Part shown: one piece after another, positions 7,355 through 16,640 of the stretch | How positions within the stretch are numbered: the stretch's first letter is position 1 | Layout of the letters: each line of letters opens with the position of its first letter | Assembly (NCBI GenBank): GCA_021825365.1 | Contig: JAKAHR010000028.1 | Location: 1-47,299, forward strand | Length of the DNA: 47,299 nt | From: Nitrospirota bacterium | GTDB lineage: Bacteria; Nitrospirota; Thermodesulfovibrionia; Thermodesulfovibrionales; UBA6898 | Direction: 5' to 3' | Notes under the pieces: generated by a model | The model's database searches: none | Told to the model about the DNA's origin: nothing | The model's input: only the letters and a program-made list of their open reading frames with translations | Position numbers and translations under genes: made by a program

Positions 7355-9013
7355 GTGAAGAAGGTTTTTCCCTTTCAGCTCGTGCGCGGCCGGCATGCGC
7401 CCCTGTGCCTTCTCCTTGCCTGCAGCGCGATCCTGTACTTCCGTAGCCTGTCGGGAGGGTTTGTGTTTGACGACAGGGTCTATTTCCTGGATAATGACAT
7501 CCTCCCCCGGTTGGGACTGCTGGATCTGCGAACGATTTTTTTGTATCCGACCAACTACTTCGGAGAGCTGCTGCCGGTGCGGGATTTTCTCTACGTCCTT
7601 CAGTATCGCGCCTTCGGGACCGAACCCGCGGGGTATCATGCGGTAAGTATCGTCCTATACGCGCTGACGGTGGTTGTCGTATACGGGGTCTGTCTTGCGG
7701 TATTCACGATCGCCGGAGCCGACGGCAGGTCGCAGCAGGACGGACCGGTGTCAACGTCTTTTTCCGCTTTGCTTGTTTCTGCCTTCTTCGCGGTACATCC
7801 GGCCCATGTCGAGTCTGTTGCCAATATCGCGGGACAAAAAGATATCCTGTTTGCATTGTTTTCCCTCCTTGCGGTGTATGTGTTGCTCCGGGGATCGGAC
7901 AGGCCTGACGGCTTGTCCCGGAGGCATAGTGCGCTCCTGGTCGCCTGCTATTACCTGGCGTTTCTGTCGAAGCGCACCGCCGTCGCCGACGCCCTCTTCA
8001 TACCCATAGTCTGGTTCCTCTTCGCGAGGAAGGGAGAGGGGATCAAGAAGCCGCTTGTCTTCTGGGTTATCGTCACGATACCGGCGGCCCTGTGGATCCT
8101 GTACACGATTGATGTTAGCAGCGCGATCGATGGAGGGCGGCTTGAGCTGATGTCTCCGGCAGGGGCGGTCAAGGCGGTCAGGATCATCGGAGCACATATG
8201 CAGGTCGCCTTCAGCCCTTTTCTGAGAAATTTCGGATATCCCTTCGTTGAGTCAGCCCTTTTTGACAGGAATTTCTGGATCGGTCTGCTGGCGGTGTCTC
8301 TGGGGGCTGTCGCTGTATGGAGAAGACGCAGGCTGGAGATATGGGCATCTGCGCTTATCTTCTGCTATCTGCTTCCGGTATTGCAGATCTTCGGTCCGCT
8401 TGGCAATGAATCGGTTTATGACCGCTACCTCTTTGTGCCCGTCCTGGGACTGGGCATCCTCTTCGAACGGCTTTTTACCGCATTGGCCGGTTACGGGCGG
8501 ATGGTGAAGGCGGCCTATGGGGTGGCAATAGTGGTTCTGACGTCCCTGGCAGCGGCGACATATGCGTATATCCCGAATTTCCATGATGACGTCACCGCCT
8601 CTGCCAATGCCTGCAGGAAGTTCCCGGAATGGCGGTCAGCGCCTTTCCATTATGCCTATGCCCTCATCGAGGCAGGAAGGCTGGATGATGCGCTCGCCTT
8701 TGCACGATCGGAGAAGACATTCGATCAGCCCCCCTGGGTCAGGGACTATTTCATCGGATGGATATTGCTTGAAAAGGGGCAGGGGGATGAAGCGACGCGG
8801 ATTTTAGAGCTCGCGTCGGCTTCCGCATCTTCGGGAGGATATTTTCCGTTCCCGAATGTGCCCCTGGGCCGTGCCCTGATCCATGCCGGCCGGTTTGACG
8901 ACGCCCGGGCAGTCTTGCAGTATGTCATCTCGACAAAGTCGAACCAGCCCCTTGAGCTGTACCGGGCGAGGAGGCTCATGGAGATGATTCCAGCCGCGGC
9001 GCATGATCGATGA
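7355..9013 (+). CDS. GT-C type membrane glycosyltransferase, TMTC-like, with C-terminal TPR-like region
   Basis: A 552-residue polytopic membrane protein. The first loop carries an acidic GGFVFDDRVYFLDN motif and a later loop has HPAHVESVANIAGQKD. Both resemble the luminal motifs of TMTC/PMT-type GT-C enzymes, which move a sugar from a polyprenyl-phosphate donor. About ten hydrophobic segments run to residue ~400. The soluble C-terminus has paired helices resembling tetratricopeptide repeats. The start is uncertain: GTG 7355 has an AAGG site, while GTG 7328 is in frame but its AGGA directly abuts the codon. Substrate and donor are unknown. It lies before an NHL lipoprotein and another GT-C protein. 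Confidence 0.75.
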   Translation: MKKVFPFQLVRGRHAPLCLLLACSAILYFRSLSGGFVFDDRVYFLDNDILPRLGLLDLRTIFLYPTNYFGELLPVRDFLYVLQYRAFGTEPAGYHAVSIVLYALTVVVVYGVCLAVFTIAGADGRSQQDGPVSTSFSALLVSAFFAVHPAHVESVANIAGQKDILFALFSLLAVYVLLRGSDRPDGLSRRHSALLVACYYLAFLSKRTAVADALFIPIVWFLFARKGEGIKKPLVFWVIVTIPAALWILYTIDVSSAIDGGRLELMSPAGAVKAVRIIGAHMQVAFSPFLRNFGYPFVESALFDRNFWIGLLAVSLGAVAVWRRRRLEIWASALIFCYLLPVLQIFGPLGNESVYDRYLFVPVLGLGILFERLFTALAGYGRMVKAAYGVAIVVLTSLAAATYAYIPNFHDDVTASANACRKFPEWRSAPFHYAYALIEAGRLDDALAFARSEKTFDQPPWVRDYFIGWILLEKGQGDEATRILELASASASSGGYFPFPNVPLGRALIHAGRFDDARAVLQYVISTKSNQPLELYRARRLMEMIPAAAHDR

Positions 9014-9051
9014 CAGGTGCCCGCAGCCGTGCTGTCCGGGCGGCTTTCCTG

Positions 9052-9060
9052 TGTTATAAT
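9052..9060 (+). promoter_or_regulatory. Extended -10 promoter upstream of the NHL lipoprotein
   Basis: TGTTATAAT: a perfect TATAAT (9055-9060) with the TGn extension, giving a predicted start near 9067. The -35 region 17 nt upstream (CTGTCC) is poor, as is common for extended -10 promoters. Confidence 0.5.
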
Positions 9061-9129
9061 AAAACGCTTTGAACAGAACTCTGGACACAATCCCTCAAGA
9101 AGATATGAGCGCCCGCTAATGATTGCGTT

Positions 9130-10128
9130 ATGCGGTTGAGACGCGTTCTGACGGTTATCTCCCTTGTTGTCCTGGCTTCCTGCGCCGCCAAGGAGGTGGC
9201 TGACAAGATCCCCGAACTGTACTGGCCGCTCCCGCCTGAAAAGCCACGCATCAAGTTTGTCGACATCATCGCCGGAAGCAGCGATATCGAGGCGAGGTTC
9301 CGGAAGCTCAGACAGTTTTTTTTCGGCGAGGACCTGAACGCCAATTTCCAGAAGCCTTTCGGTGTGGCCGCGCGGAAAGGCCGCCTCTTCGTCTCGGACA
9401 TCGGCACCATTCATTACCTTGATTTTGGACGCGGCGTATACAAACGCATCGGGGAAAGCGATCTGAGGGTGCCGACCGGCATCGCGCTGACGGAGGACAG
9501 GATCTTCGTCGGAGACGTCGCAAAGAAGAAGATATTTGTCTATGACATAAACGGACAGTTCATTAGCTATTTCGGGGGAAAAGAGCTCGAAACCCCTGCC
9601 GGGCTGGCGTTTGATGAGAAGAACAACAGGCTGATCGTTTCGGATTCCCACAAGAACAAGATCCTCGTCTACGGGCTTGACGGCACCCTGCTTTCATCTT
9701 TTGGCGAAATGGGACATGCCCCCGGTTCACTGTATGTCCCCTATGGCGTTGCCGTCGACAGGGAAGGCAGGATATATGTCGTCGATTCGGGGAATTTCAG
9801 GGTGCAGATATTCGATGAGAAAGGCTCTTTCCTGAAGGTGATAGGGGAGATCGGCACCTCACCGGGGAACTTCGCGCGGCCGAAGGGCGTAGCCCTCGAT
9901 TCAGACGGACACCTATACGTCCTCGATGCGGCGTTCGGCAATTTTCAGATCTTCGACAAGGAGGGGAATGTGCTGCTTGCCGTCGGCCGCACCGGCAGTG
10001 ATCCGGCGGAATTCGTGCTCCCCTCGGCGATCTCGATCGACGAGAAGGACCAGATCTACATCGTCGATCAGGTCAACAAGAGGGTCCAGATTTTTCAATA
10101 CCTGCGGGATGGCGAGGCCAGGCCGTAA
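9130..10128 (+). CDS. NHL-repeat beta-propeller lipoprotein
   Basis: A 332-residue protein with an N-terminal signal and lipobox LASC (C18), so it is predicted to be lipid-anchored. From about residue 75 on there are about six NHL-type repeats of the form PxGVAxDxxGRIYVVDSxNxRVQIFD, consistent with a six-bladed propeller. NHL propellers are binding scaffolds; no enzymatic motif is visible. ATG 9130 has no obvious Shine-Dalgarno sequence. It lies between two GT-C glycosyltransferases, so a role in cell-surface glycan or protein handling is possible but unproven. Confidence 0.85.
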   Translation: MRLRRVLTVISLVVLASCAAKEVADKIPELYWPLPPEKPRIKFVDIIAGSSDIEARFRKLRQFFFGEDLNANFQKPFGVAARKGRLFVSDIGTIHYLDFGRGVYKRIGESDLRVPTGIALTEDRIFVGDVAKKKIFVYDINGQFISYFGGKELETPAGLAFDEKNNRLIVSDSHKNKILVYGLDGTLLSSFGEMGHAPGSLYVPYGVAVDREGRIYVVDSGNFRVQIFDEKGSFLKVIGEIGTSPGNFARPKGVALDSDGHLYVLDAAFGNFQIFDKEGNVLLAVGRTGSDPAEFVLPSAISIDEKDQIYIVDQVNKRVQIFQYLRDGEARP

Positions 10129-10190
10129 GTGCGGATCCCGCTCTATCACCTGCGGGGAAGGGAGATGAGGAGATCATCCCGGCTAACGAT

Positions 10191-11903
10191 GTGAATAATG
10201 CCGCTTCACCCGGCGGGGATGGTGCGGCCGGCCGGTTCCTGCGCTGCGAGACTACAGGGGCGAGGCTCCTGTGGGGCGTGATCCTGTGTCTCCTTTTCCT
10301 TCCGTTTCTGAACAAGGCTTTTCACATAGATGACGCCGAGTTCCTGATCATCTCACACATCCTGGCGTGGAACCCCCTGCGCACTGCCCCTGTTGATTAT
10401 GTTACGTATGGCCAGCTGATCAGGGGGGCGTTGCCTGCTTTTGAGATGACCCATCCGGTGCTCATTCCCTATCTGATCAAGGCGGTTTCCGGCATCTTTG
10501 GTGAGCGCGAAATCGTACTTCACCTGGTGTTTCTCTTATTTCCCGCCCTCGCTTTATGGTCCGTCGTCACCCTCAACAGGATGTGGTTCTCCGGGTCCGG
10601 AAGCGCCGGGAGGATAGTCGCCCTCTTCCTTTGTACGCTGCCGGTTTTTCTCGTCAGCGCGCATACGATCATGACGGATGTGCCGACCATCGCGTTCATC
10701 CTTCTGGCCATGGCGATGTTCAGTCTCTTTGCGGAAAAGGGTTCCACAGTCCATGCCTACTGGGGCGGAGCTGCGCTGTGTTTGGCCGTCTTTACATCGT
10801 ACCAGTCGCTATTTTTTGTCCTTCCCTTGTTCATTTATCTCGTCGTAAAGAGGAGATTCGGCATCCATGGCGCATTGAGCCTCCTGATGCCGGCTGCGGC
10901 CCTCCTTGTATGGTTTCTTCTCCTGTACCACACCTACGATATATTCCCCCTGATCAAGGGCGGAGGGACTGGGGTCGGCGATAGCCACATCCTCCGTATC
11001 ATCAGAGGAAGCATGGATTACGAGAATTCCTACTACCGGGGCATCAGCATCCTTTCGTTTATCGGAGCGGCGATGTTGTTCATCACGCCGGCCTACTGCA
11101 TCCTGAGTACATCGAGGGTGAAACTGCTCGCAGCATTCATGGTCCTGTTTTCCTTGGGCTATGTGGCTATGACGAAGTACCCGGAATATTCTGTTCTTGA
11201 AAAGATGTCTTTGGCAGCGCTTGTTGCGCTGGGACTGATGAGCCTGGGCATTGCGTGCTCAGTAGCTCGCAGAAGTTTTGGCGACAGCGGGCGGAGGGGC
11301 GTGGCGATACTACTGCTGCTCTGGATATTTCTGGTGTTGACATACAGCATGCTGCTGCTGCCCTTTGCAGCTGCACGACACATACTTCCGGTCTTCCCTC
11401 CGCTGGTGATGCTCCTGGTCAATGGGATTGCCTGGGAGAAGAGCAGGGGTGCTCAGATAGTCGTGACCTCCGCGCTGTTTTGTTCCATGCTCTTTGGCGC
11501 GGCGAGCGCCTTCTCTGATTATACGTATGCTGGAACATACCGCGAGATAGCGGATGATGTAAAGAGTATCCGGACAGGCAACCAGGTCTGGTATATCGGG
11601 AAGTGGGGCATGGAGTATTATATGGACAAGGCGGGCGGCCGATATCTGCTGGGGTCATCCAATGAGCCGCGACAGGGTGATCTCATCGTCATCCCTGAGA
11701 TGCCGAGGTTCTGGGATCCGTCACTTCCGTTGCAGGAAAGGCTGGACCTTTACGCTGAAAAGATTTGCGTATCGCCCTTGCCGCTCAGGCTGTTTAATGG
11801 CAGAAGCGCCGCCGGATTCTACAGCAGCGGCTGGGGGCTCCTGCCTTTTGCCTTTTCTTCCCAGCCGGACGAGGTTTTCGGCATTTACAGGGTCGTCAGG
11901 TAA
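10191..11903 (+). CDS. GT-C (GT39-like) membrane glycosyltransferase
   Basis: A 570-residue polytopic protein. After the first membrane helix comes FHIDDAEFLI, the acidic first-loop motif of GT-C enzymes, then TMTDVPTIAF and about ten further hydrophobic segments. A roughly 110-residue soluble tail follows. This layout matches the glycosyltransferase family 39/PMT_2 group that uses polyprenyl-phosphate sugars on the outer face of the inner membrane. The start is GTG 10191 with a poor ribosome site. The gap to the NHL gene is 62 nt, so an operon is likely. The acceptor is unknown. Confidence 0.75.
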   Translation: MNNAASPGGDGAAGRFLRCETTGARLLWGVILCLLFLPFLNKAFHIDDAEFLIISHILAWNPLRTAPVDYVTYGQLIRGALPAFEMTHPVLIPYLIKAVSGIFGEREIVLHLVFLLFPALALWSVVTLNRMWFSGSGSAGRIVALFLCTLPVFLVSAHTIMTDVPTIAFILLAMAMFSLFAEKGSTVHAYWGGAALCLAVFTSYQSLFFVLPLFIYLVVKRRFGIHGALSLLMPAAALLVWFLLLYHTYDIFPLIKGGGTGVGDSHILRIIRGSMDYENSYYRGISILSFIGAAMLFITPAYCILSTSRVKLLAAFMVLFSLGYVAMTKYPEYSVLEKMSLAALVALGLMSLGIACSVARRSFGDSGRRGVAILLLLWIFLVLTYSMLLLPFAAARHILPVFPPLVMLLVNGIAWEKSRGAQIVVTSALFCSMLFGAASAFSDYTYAGTYREIADDVKSIRTGNQVWYIGKWGMEYYMDKAGGRYLLGSSNEPRQGDLIVIPEMPRFWDPSLPLQERLDLYAEKICVSPLPLRLFNGRSAAGFYSSGWGLLPFAFSSQPDEVFGIYRVVR

Positions 11904-11925
11904 ACGGCTACGCCTGGAAAAATAA

Positions 11926-11948
11926 GGTAGCCGGGGGGGCCGGCTACC
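11926..11948 (+). terminator. Perfect 9-bp hairpin after the glycosyltransferase gene
   Basis: GGTAGCCGG, loop GGGGG, CCGGCTACC, 22 nt after the stop codon. No U-run follows, so it is not a textbook intrinsic terminator. It may act as an mRNA 3'-end stabiliser or part of a bidirectional structure. A second small hairpin AAGGGC-TTTC-GCCCTT lies at 11968-11983. Confidence 0.4.
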
Positions 11949-12084
11949 TGTTGGAGGGATTCGAACAAAGGGCTTTCGCCCTTATTGCCAGTATGCCTGA
12001 TAAACTTGAAGAAATTATGAACGAACCGACCATGCCGTTCTTTTGATGACAAGACTGCCTATTCCTTATCCATCAGGACAGTCA

Positions 12085-13404
12085 TCATTTGACGCCCATC
12101 GCCCTCTCTAGTGAGGCACGGGCCACCTTGTAGTCGTACAGGGCCTGAATATGGCCTGTCCTTGCGTTTGCGAGGGATACCTCAGCATCCGTCACCTCGA
12201 TCGGATTTCCGACCCCAGCCGTGTACCGGCCGTTGGCGATCTCGAAGTTCTCGGTAGCCTGCTGGACAGTAAGCCGCGTATTGTTGATGCTGTCTTCAGC
12301 CAGGCTGAGATTCAGATATGCCTGCTGCACGTCGAGATGTACGCTTTGCTTGAGCGTCTCTTCGTTCGCCCGTGCAACGGCCAGGTTCGCCTTTGCCTCC
12401 TCCACCTGGTTCTTGGTGAGAAAGCCGCTGAAGATAGGAAAGGTAAGCCCCACTCCCACGGTCCAGCCCTCATCAGGAAGAAAGGTATTGCCCTGGCGAT
12501 TGTAAGAGGCGCTGCCCGTAAGGGCCGGGTAGAAGCCGGTCCTGGCGAAGTCTACGGACCGCTCGGCGGCCATTCTCTTCCAGAGCAGGGACTGCAGATC
12601 AGGCCTGTTCTTGTATGCCGTCTCGATCGCCTGCTGGAAGGTCATCTCGTACTTCTGGAATGCGAGGTTGTCTTCGATGAGGTAGTCCGGGGCCTCCGGC
12701 ACGCCAAGGGCGTTGTTGAGGGTGACCTTTGCCACCTTCACGCTGTTTTCGGCCTTGATCAGGTTGAGCCGGGCGTTGCTCAGGTCCACCTCTGCCTTGG
12801 TGACGTCGAATTTTGGCTTTGTTCCGACCTCATAGAACCCCTTCGCCTGTTCAAGATGCTGCTGGAACTGTTTTACGGTGTCCTCTGCCACATCCCTGTT
12901 CCGCTTCGCCTGAAGGGCCCCGTAATATGCCTGCTTGACGCTGAAGAGCACCTGATCAATCGTTGTGTCGAGGTCTGCACGGGATGCATCGAAGCCGAAC
13001 TTCTGGATGTCGACCTGTGAGCTTGTCTTCCCGAAATCATAGATGTTCTGGGAGAGCGTGACGTTGCCGGTGAACTGGTTATAGCTGCTCTGAAGATTCT
13101 GGGGCGAAGTCCCATCGATCCCGGTGGAGACCACGCGCTGTGCGCCGGTGAGAGGCCTGATCCTGCTGTAGCCGGCATTTGCAGCGATCTGCGGATAGTA
13201 TGCTGATTGCGCCTCATATACCCTGCTCCGGCTCGCAAGCACGTTGTTCCGGGCAGCGACGATAGTGGGGTGTTTCATCAGGGCGATCTCGACGCACCGC
13301 TGGAGAGTAAGCAGTTCGTCCTTCTTTATGATCGTCTCCTGGCCCTCTGCCGAAAAGGGGACAATGAAGGCGATGAATAATACGAGGGGTATGATCCTAT
13401 GCAT
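12085..13404 (-). CDS. TolC-family outer-membrane efflux protein
   Basis: A 439-residue protein with a signal peptide (cleavage near residue 20). Two repeats of the outer-membrane efflux fold begin LQRCVEIALMKHPTI and FQQAIETAYKNRPDL, and long heptad-like helices build the periplasmic tunnel. As a trimer it forms the outer-membrane exit duct for the RND pump encoded just upstream. ATG 13404 has AGGAGG 7 nt upstream. It is third in the operon, 107 nt after the pump gene; that gap is long enough for a separate ribosome site but shows no clear promoter. Confidence 0.93.
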   Translation of the reverse strand: MHRIIPLVLFIAFIVPFSAEGQETIIKKDELLTLQRCVEIALMKHPTIVAARNNVLASRSRVYEAQSAYYPQIAANAGYSRIRPLTGAQRVVSTGIDGTSPQNLQSSYNQFTGNVTLSQNIYDFGKTSSQVDIQKFGFDASRADLDTTIDQVLFSVKQAYYGALQAKRNRDVAEDTVKQFQQHLEQAKGFYEVGTKPKFDVTKAEVDLSNARLNLIKAENSVKVAKVTLNNALGVPEAPDYLIEDNLAFQKYEMTFQQAIETAYKNRPDLQSLLWKRMAAERSVDFARTGFYPALTGSASYNRQGNTFLPDEGWTVGVGLTFPIFSGFLTKNQVEEAKANLAVARANEETLKQSVHLDVQQAYLNLSLAEDSINNTRLTVQQATENFEIANGRYTAGVGNPIEVTDAEVSLANARTGHIQALYDYKVARASLERAMGVK

Positions 13405-13511
13405 GATAAAACCTCCTGGAACCAGTAATTTTAGGACAAACCCGTATCACTTCACGGGAATACCTTGTCTTCATGACAGCACGATACGAGGGCGACGGCC
13501 GGGTCCCCATC

Positions 13512-16500
13512 CTATGATCCCTGGACGCTGTTTTCCACAGCCTTAGCCGCCTTCCCGATGCCGAATCTCCGTTTAAAAAGCGTCTGCATCCTGTCCATAT
13601 AGTAATAAACAACCGGCGTTATGTACAGGGTCAGGAGCTGGGACACGACCAGGCCGCCCACGACGGCAAGACCGAGAGAGCGTCTCGACGAGGCGCCGGC
13701 CCCGAAACCGATGGCTATGGGCAAGGTCCCCGTCAGCGCAGCCATGGTGGTCATCATGATCGGACGGAAACGTACGATCGCCCCCTGGTAGATAGCGTCG
13801 AGAGGCTCTTTGCCCTCTTTTCTTTGCGCTTCGAGGGCGAAATCGATCATCATGATCGCATTCTTCTTCACGATACCCACCAGCATGATGATGCCGACGA
13901 AGGCGTAGAGGTTGAGGTCCTTGCCGAAGACCATCAGGGTAATGAGCGCCCCGAAACCGGCGGACGGCAGTCCCGAAAGTATCGTGAGAGGGTGTATGTA
14001 ACTTTCATACAAGATGCCCAGGACGATATAGATGACAACGATAGCCAGGATCAGAAGGAGGGCAAGCCCCCTGGTGGATGCCTGATAGACCTGTGCGGTG
14101 CCCTGAAAGCCCGTGGTGATGGAAGCGGGCAGGGATCGCGCTCCCTTCTCGATAGCTGCCACCGCGTTGCCCAGCGGGACCCCGGGCTTCAGGTTGAAGG
14201 AGATCGTGACGGCCGTGATCTGGCCGAGGTGATTGACGGACAGGGGGCCGAGGCCCTTCTCCATTGTCGCCAGAGAGGAAAGCGGCGACAGTTGACCGGT
14301 ATTGGAGCGCACATAGAGCATGCCGAGCGCGGAGGGGTCCATCTGATACTGAGGGGCAAGCTCCATGAGCACTTTGTACTGGTTGGTGGGAGAGTAAATG
14401 GTGGAGACCTGCCGGGCGCCATACGCGGAATAGAGAGAATCCTCGATTTGCTGGGCGGAGATGCCGAGGGCAGCGGCCCTGTCCCGGTCGATCTCAAGGT
14501 TCACCTGGGGGTTCTTTATCTGCAGGTCGCTCGTCACCTCCTGAAGCATGGGCAGGCCGCGGAGTTTTCCCTCGAAGGCAGCGGCCTGTGTATAAAGATC
14601 AGCAGTGTCGGGGCTCTGCAGAACGAATTGATACTGCGCCTTCGAAAGGGTCGCCTCGAGGCGGATTGGAGGGGGGTTCTGCATGAACATCATGATGCCG
14701 GGCACACCCATCACCTTCGGCCGGAGCGACTGTATGATCTGGTCGGCGTTCATGGTACGGTCGTGGCGGGGCCTGAGCTTGATGAACATGAACCCGCTGT
14801 TGGAGCCGACCCGGGTGCCGCTGGCGCCGACGGACGACATGAAGGCCTCGACATTCGGATCCTTGAGAACGATCGCCGCCAGAGCCTGCTGGTGCCGCTT
14901 CATCTCCGCGAAGGAGACGCCCTGTGCGCCTTCCGTGATCGCGAAGATCGCGCCGATGTCGTCCGGTGGCAGAAGGCCCGTCGGCATTATCGTAAACAGC
15001 CAGGCGGTCAGCACGGTCATGATGATGGTCACCACCATAACGGTCCGTCGAAAATGAAGCACGCGTTTGAGCGTTCTCTCGTATACATTGCGCATGCCGT
15101 CGAAAAAACGTTCCATGAAGTTGTACAGCCTTCCATGACGTTCTTCGCCCGCCGGCTTAAGAAAGCGGCTGGAAAGCATGGGTGTCAGGGTCAGGGAAAC
15201 AAGGCCTGAGATAAGGATTGAAACGGTTATGGTCACGGCAAATTCGTGGAGCATACGCCCCATCATGCCGGCCATGAAAAGGACGGGGATGAAGACCGCC
15301 ACAAGGGATATGGTCATGGAGATGATCGTAAAGCCGATCTCCCGTGAGCCTTTATATGCCGCCTCCATGGGCCTTTCTCCATGCTCCATATGGCGTACGA
15401 TATTCTCGAGCATGACGATGGCATCGTCCACAACGAACCCCACCGACAGGGTAAGCGCCATGAGGGTGATGTTGTTCACCGAGAACCCCAGGCCATACAT
15501 GGCTGCAAAGGTGCCGATGATCGATAGCGGCAGGGCGAGGCTCGGTATGATCGTGGCGGAAAGATTCCGCAGGAAGAGGAAGATAACCATGATGACCAGT
15601 CCGATCGTCAGCACCAGGGTGAACTTGACGTCGGCGACCGATTCCCTGATCGACTCCGAGCGATCGAAAAGGATGTTCAGCTGGACAGACCCCGGCAGCT
15701 GGCTGCGGAAACTCGGGACCTGCGCCCTGATGCTGTCCACCACCTGGATGGTGTTGGTGCCGGGCTGGCGCTGGACTGCCATGACGATGGCGCGGGTCGA
15801 CGTACCGCTGGTGTTGAACCAGGCGGCTATCTTATCGTTCTCCACGCTGTCTGACACGACGGCGATGTCCTGCAGCCGGACCGGAGAACCGCCGCGGTAG
15901 GCGACGATCATGGGCCTGAAGGCGGCAGCATTGTACAGCTGGCCCGTTGCCTGGATAGTGAAGGCCTGCCGCTCACCCTGAAGGCCGCCGGTGGGGAGGT
16001 TCACATTCGACCGGACCAGGGCTGCAGATACCTCATCGATGCCGATCTTCCGGTTCGCCAGCGCCTGCGGGTCGAGCTGCACCCGCACCGCGTATTTCTG
16101 AGAGCCGTACACCAGCACTTGGGCTACGCCGTTGATCATCGAAATACGCGGAGCGATGATGGTGTCAGCGTATTCGTTGACGTCGGAAAGGGGGAGGGTT
16201 GGTGAGCTCAGGGCAAGATAAATGACCGGCTGGTCGGCAGGGTTGACCTTCTGATACGAAGGCGGGCTCGGCATATCCTCCGGAAGCTGACGGGCCGCCT
16301 TCGAGATGGCCGCCTGAACGTCCTGGGCCGCGGCATCGATATTGCGCTCGAGTGCGAATTTCAGCGTGATGATGGAGATCCCCTGGCCATTGGTCGAGGT
16401 CATTGCGTCAAGGCCGGAAATGGTCGAAAACTGCCGCTCCAGAGGCGTTGCCACGGCACTGGCCATCGTCTCGGGACTGGCTCCCGGCAGGTTGGACGTC

Positions 16501-16640
16501 ACCTGTATGGTCGGGAAGTCTATGCTCGGAAGGTCGTTGACCGGCAGCGCCCTGTAGGCGAAGATGCCGAAGATCATGACCGCCAGCATCACGAGGCTGG
16601 TCATGACCGGCCGTTTTATGAAGAGTTCGGAAAGGTTCAT
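13512..16640 (-). CDS. RND efflux pump inner-membrane permease (AcrB/MdtBC type)
   Basis: A 1042-residue proton-driven multidrug exporter of the HAE1 family. It has N-terminal MNLSELFIKRPVMTSLVMLAVMIFG, two large periplasmic loops and twelve predicted membrane helices. The proton-relay aspartate pair lies in GFVVDDAIVMLENI (about residues 405-406), and the partner lysine in VGIVKKNAIMMIDFA. The sequence resembles the MdtB/MdtC branch, but the substrate cannot be read from sequence. Its ATG overlaps the stop of the adaptor gene by 4 nt (ATGA), so the two are tightly coupled. Confidence 0.95.
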   Translation of the reverse strand: MNLSELFIKRPVMTSLVMLAVMIFGIFAYRALPVNDLPSIDFPTIQVTSNLPGASPETMASAVATPLERQFSTISGLDAMTSTNGQGISIITLKFALERNIDAAAQDVQAAISKAARQLPEDMPSPPSYQKVNPADQPVIYLALSSPTLPLSDVNEYADTIIAPRISMINGVAQVLVYGSQKYAVRVQLDPQALANRKIGIDEVSAALVRSNVNLPTGGLQGERQAFTIQATGQLYNAAAFRPMIVAYRGGSPVRLQDIAVVSDSVENDKIAAWFNTSGTSTRAIVMAVQRQPGTNTIQVVDSIRAQVPSFRSQLPGSVQLNILFDRSESIRESVADVKFTLVLTIGLVIMVIFLFLRNLSATIIPSLALPLSIIGTFAAMYGLGFSVNNITLMALTLSVGFVVDDAIVMLENIVRHMEHGERPMEAAYKGSREIGFTIISMTISLVAVFIPVLFMAGMMGRMLHEFAVTITVSILISGLVSLTLTPMLSSRFLKPAGEERHGRLYNFMERFFDGMRNVYERTLKRVLHFRRTVMVVTIIMTVLTAWLFTIMPTGLLPPDDIGAIFAITEGAQGVSFAEMKRHQQALAAIVLKDPNVEAFMSSVGASGTRVGSNSGFMFIKLRPRHDRTMNADQIIQSLRPKVMGVPGIMMFMQNPPPIRLEATLSKAQYQFVLQSPDTADLYTQAAAFEGKLRGLPMLQEVTSDLQIKNPQVNLEIDRDRAAALGISAQQIEDSLYSAYGARQVSTIYSPTNQYKVLMELAPQYQMDPSALGMLYVRSNTGQLSPLSSLATMEKGLGPLSVNHLGQITAVTISFNLKPGVPLGNAVAAIEKGARSLPASITTGFQGTAQVYQASTRGLALLLILAIVVIYIVLGILYESYIHPLTILSGLPSAGFGALITLMVFGKDLNLYAFVGIIMLVGIVKKNAIMMIDFALEAQRKEGKEPLDAIYQGAIVRFRPIMMTTMAALTGTLPIAIGFGAGASSRRSLGLAVVGGLVVSQLLTLYITPVVYYYMDRMQTLFKRRFGIGKAAKAVENSVQGS

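Noticed and set aside
11955..11990. GGATTCGAAC resembling a tRNA T-loop on the minus strand, as in a tRNA remnant or attachment site
   Set aside because: The bases flanking the loop do not pair as a T stem (CTTTG against CCCTC) and no acceptor or anticodon arm can be built; probably chance.
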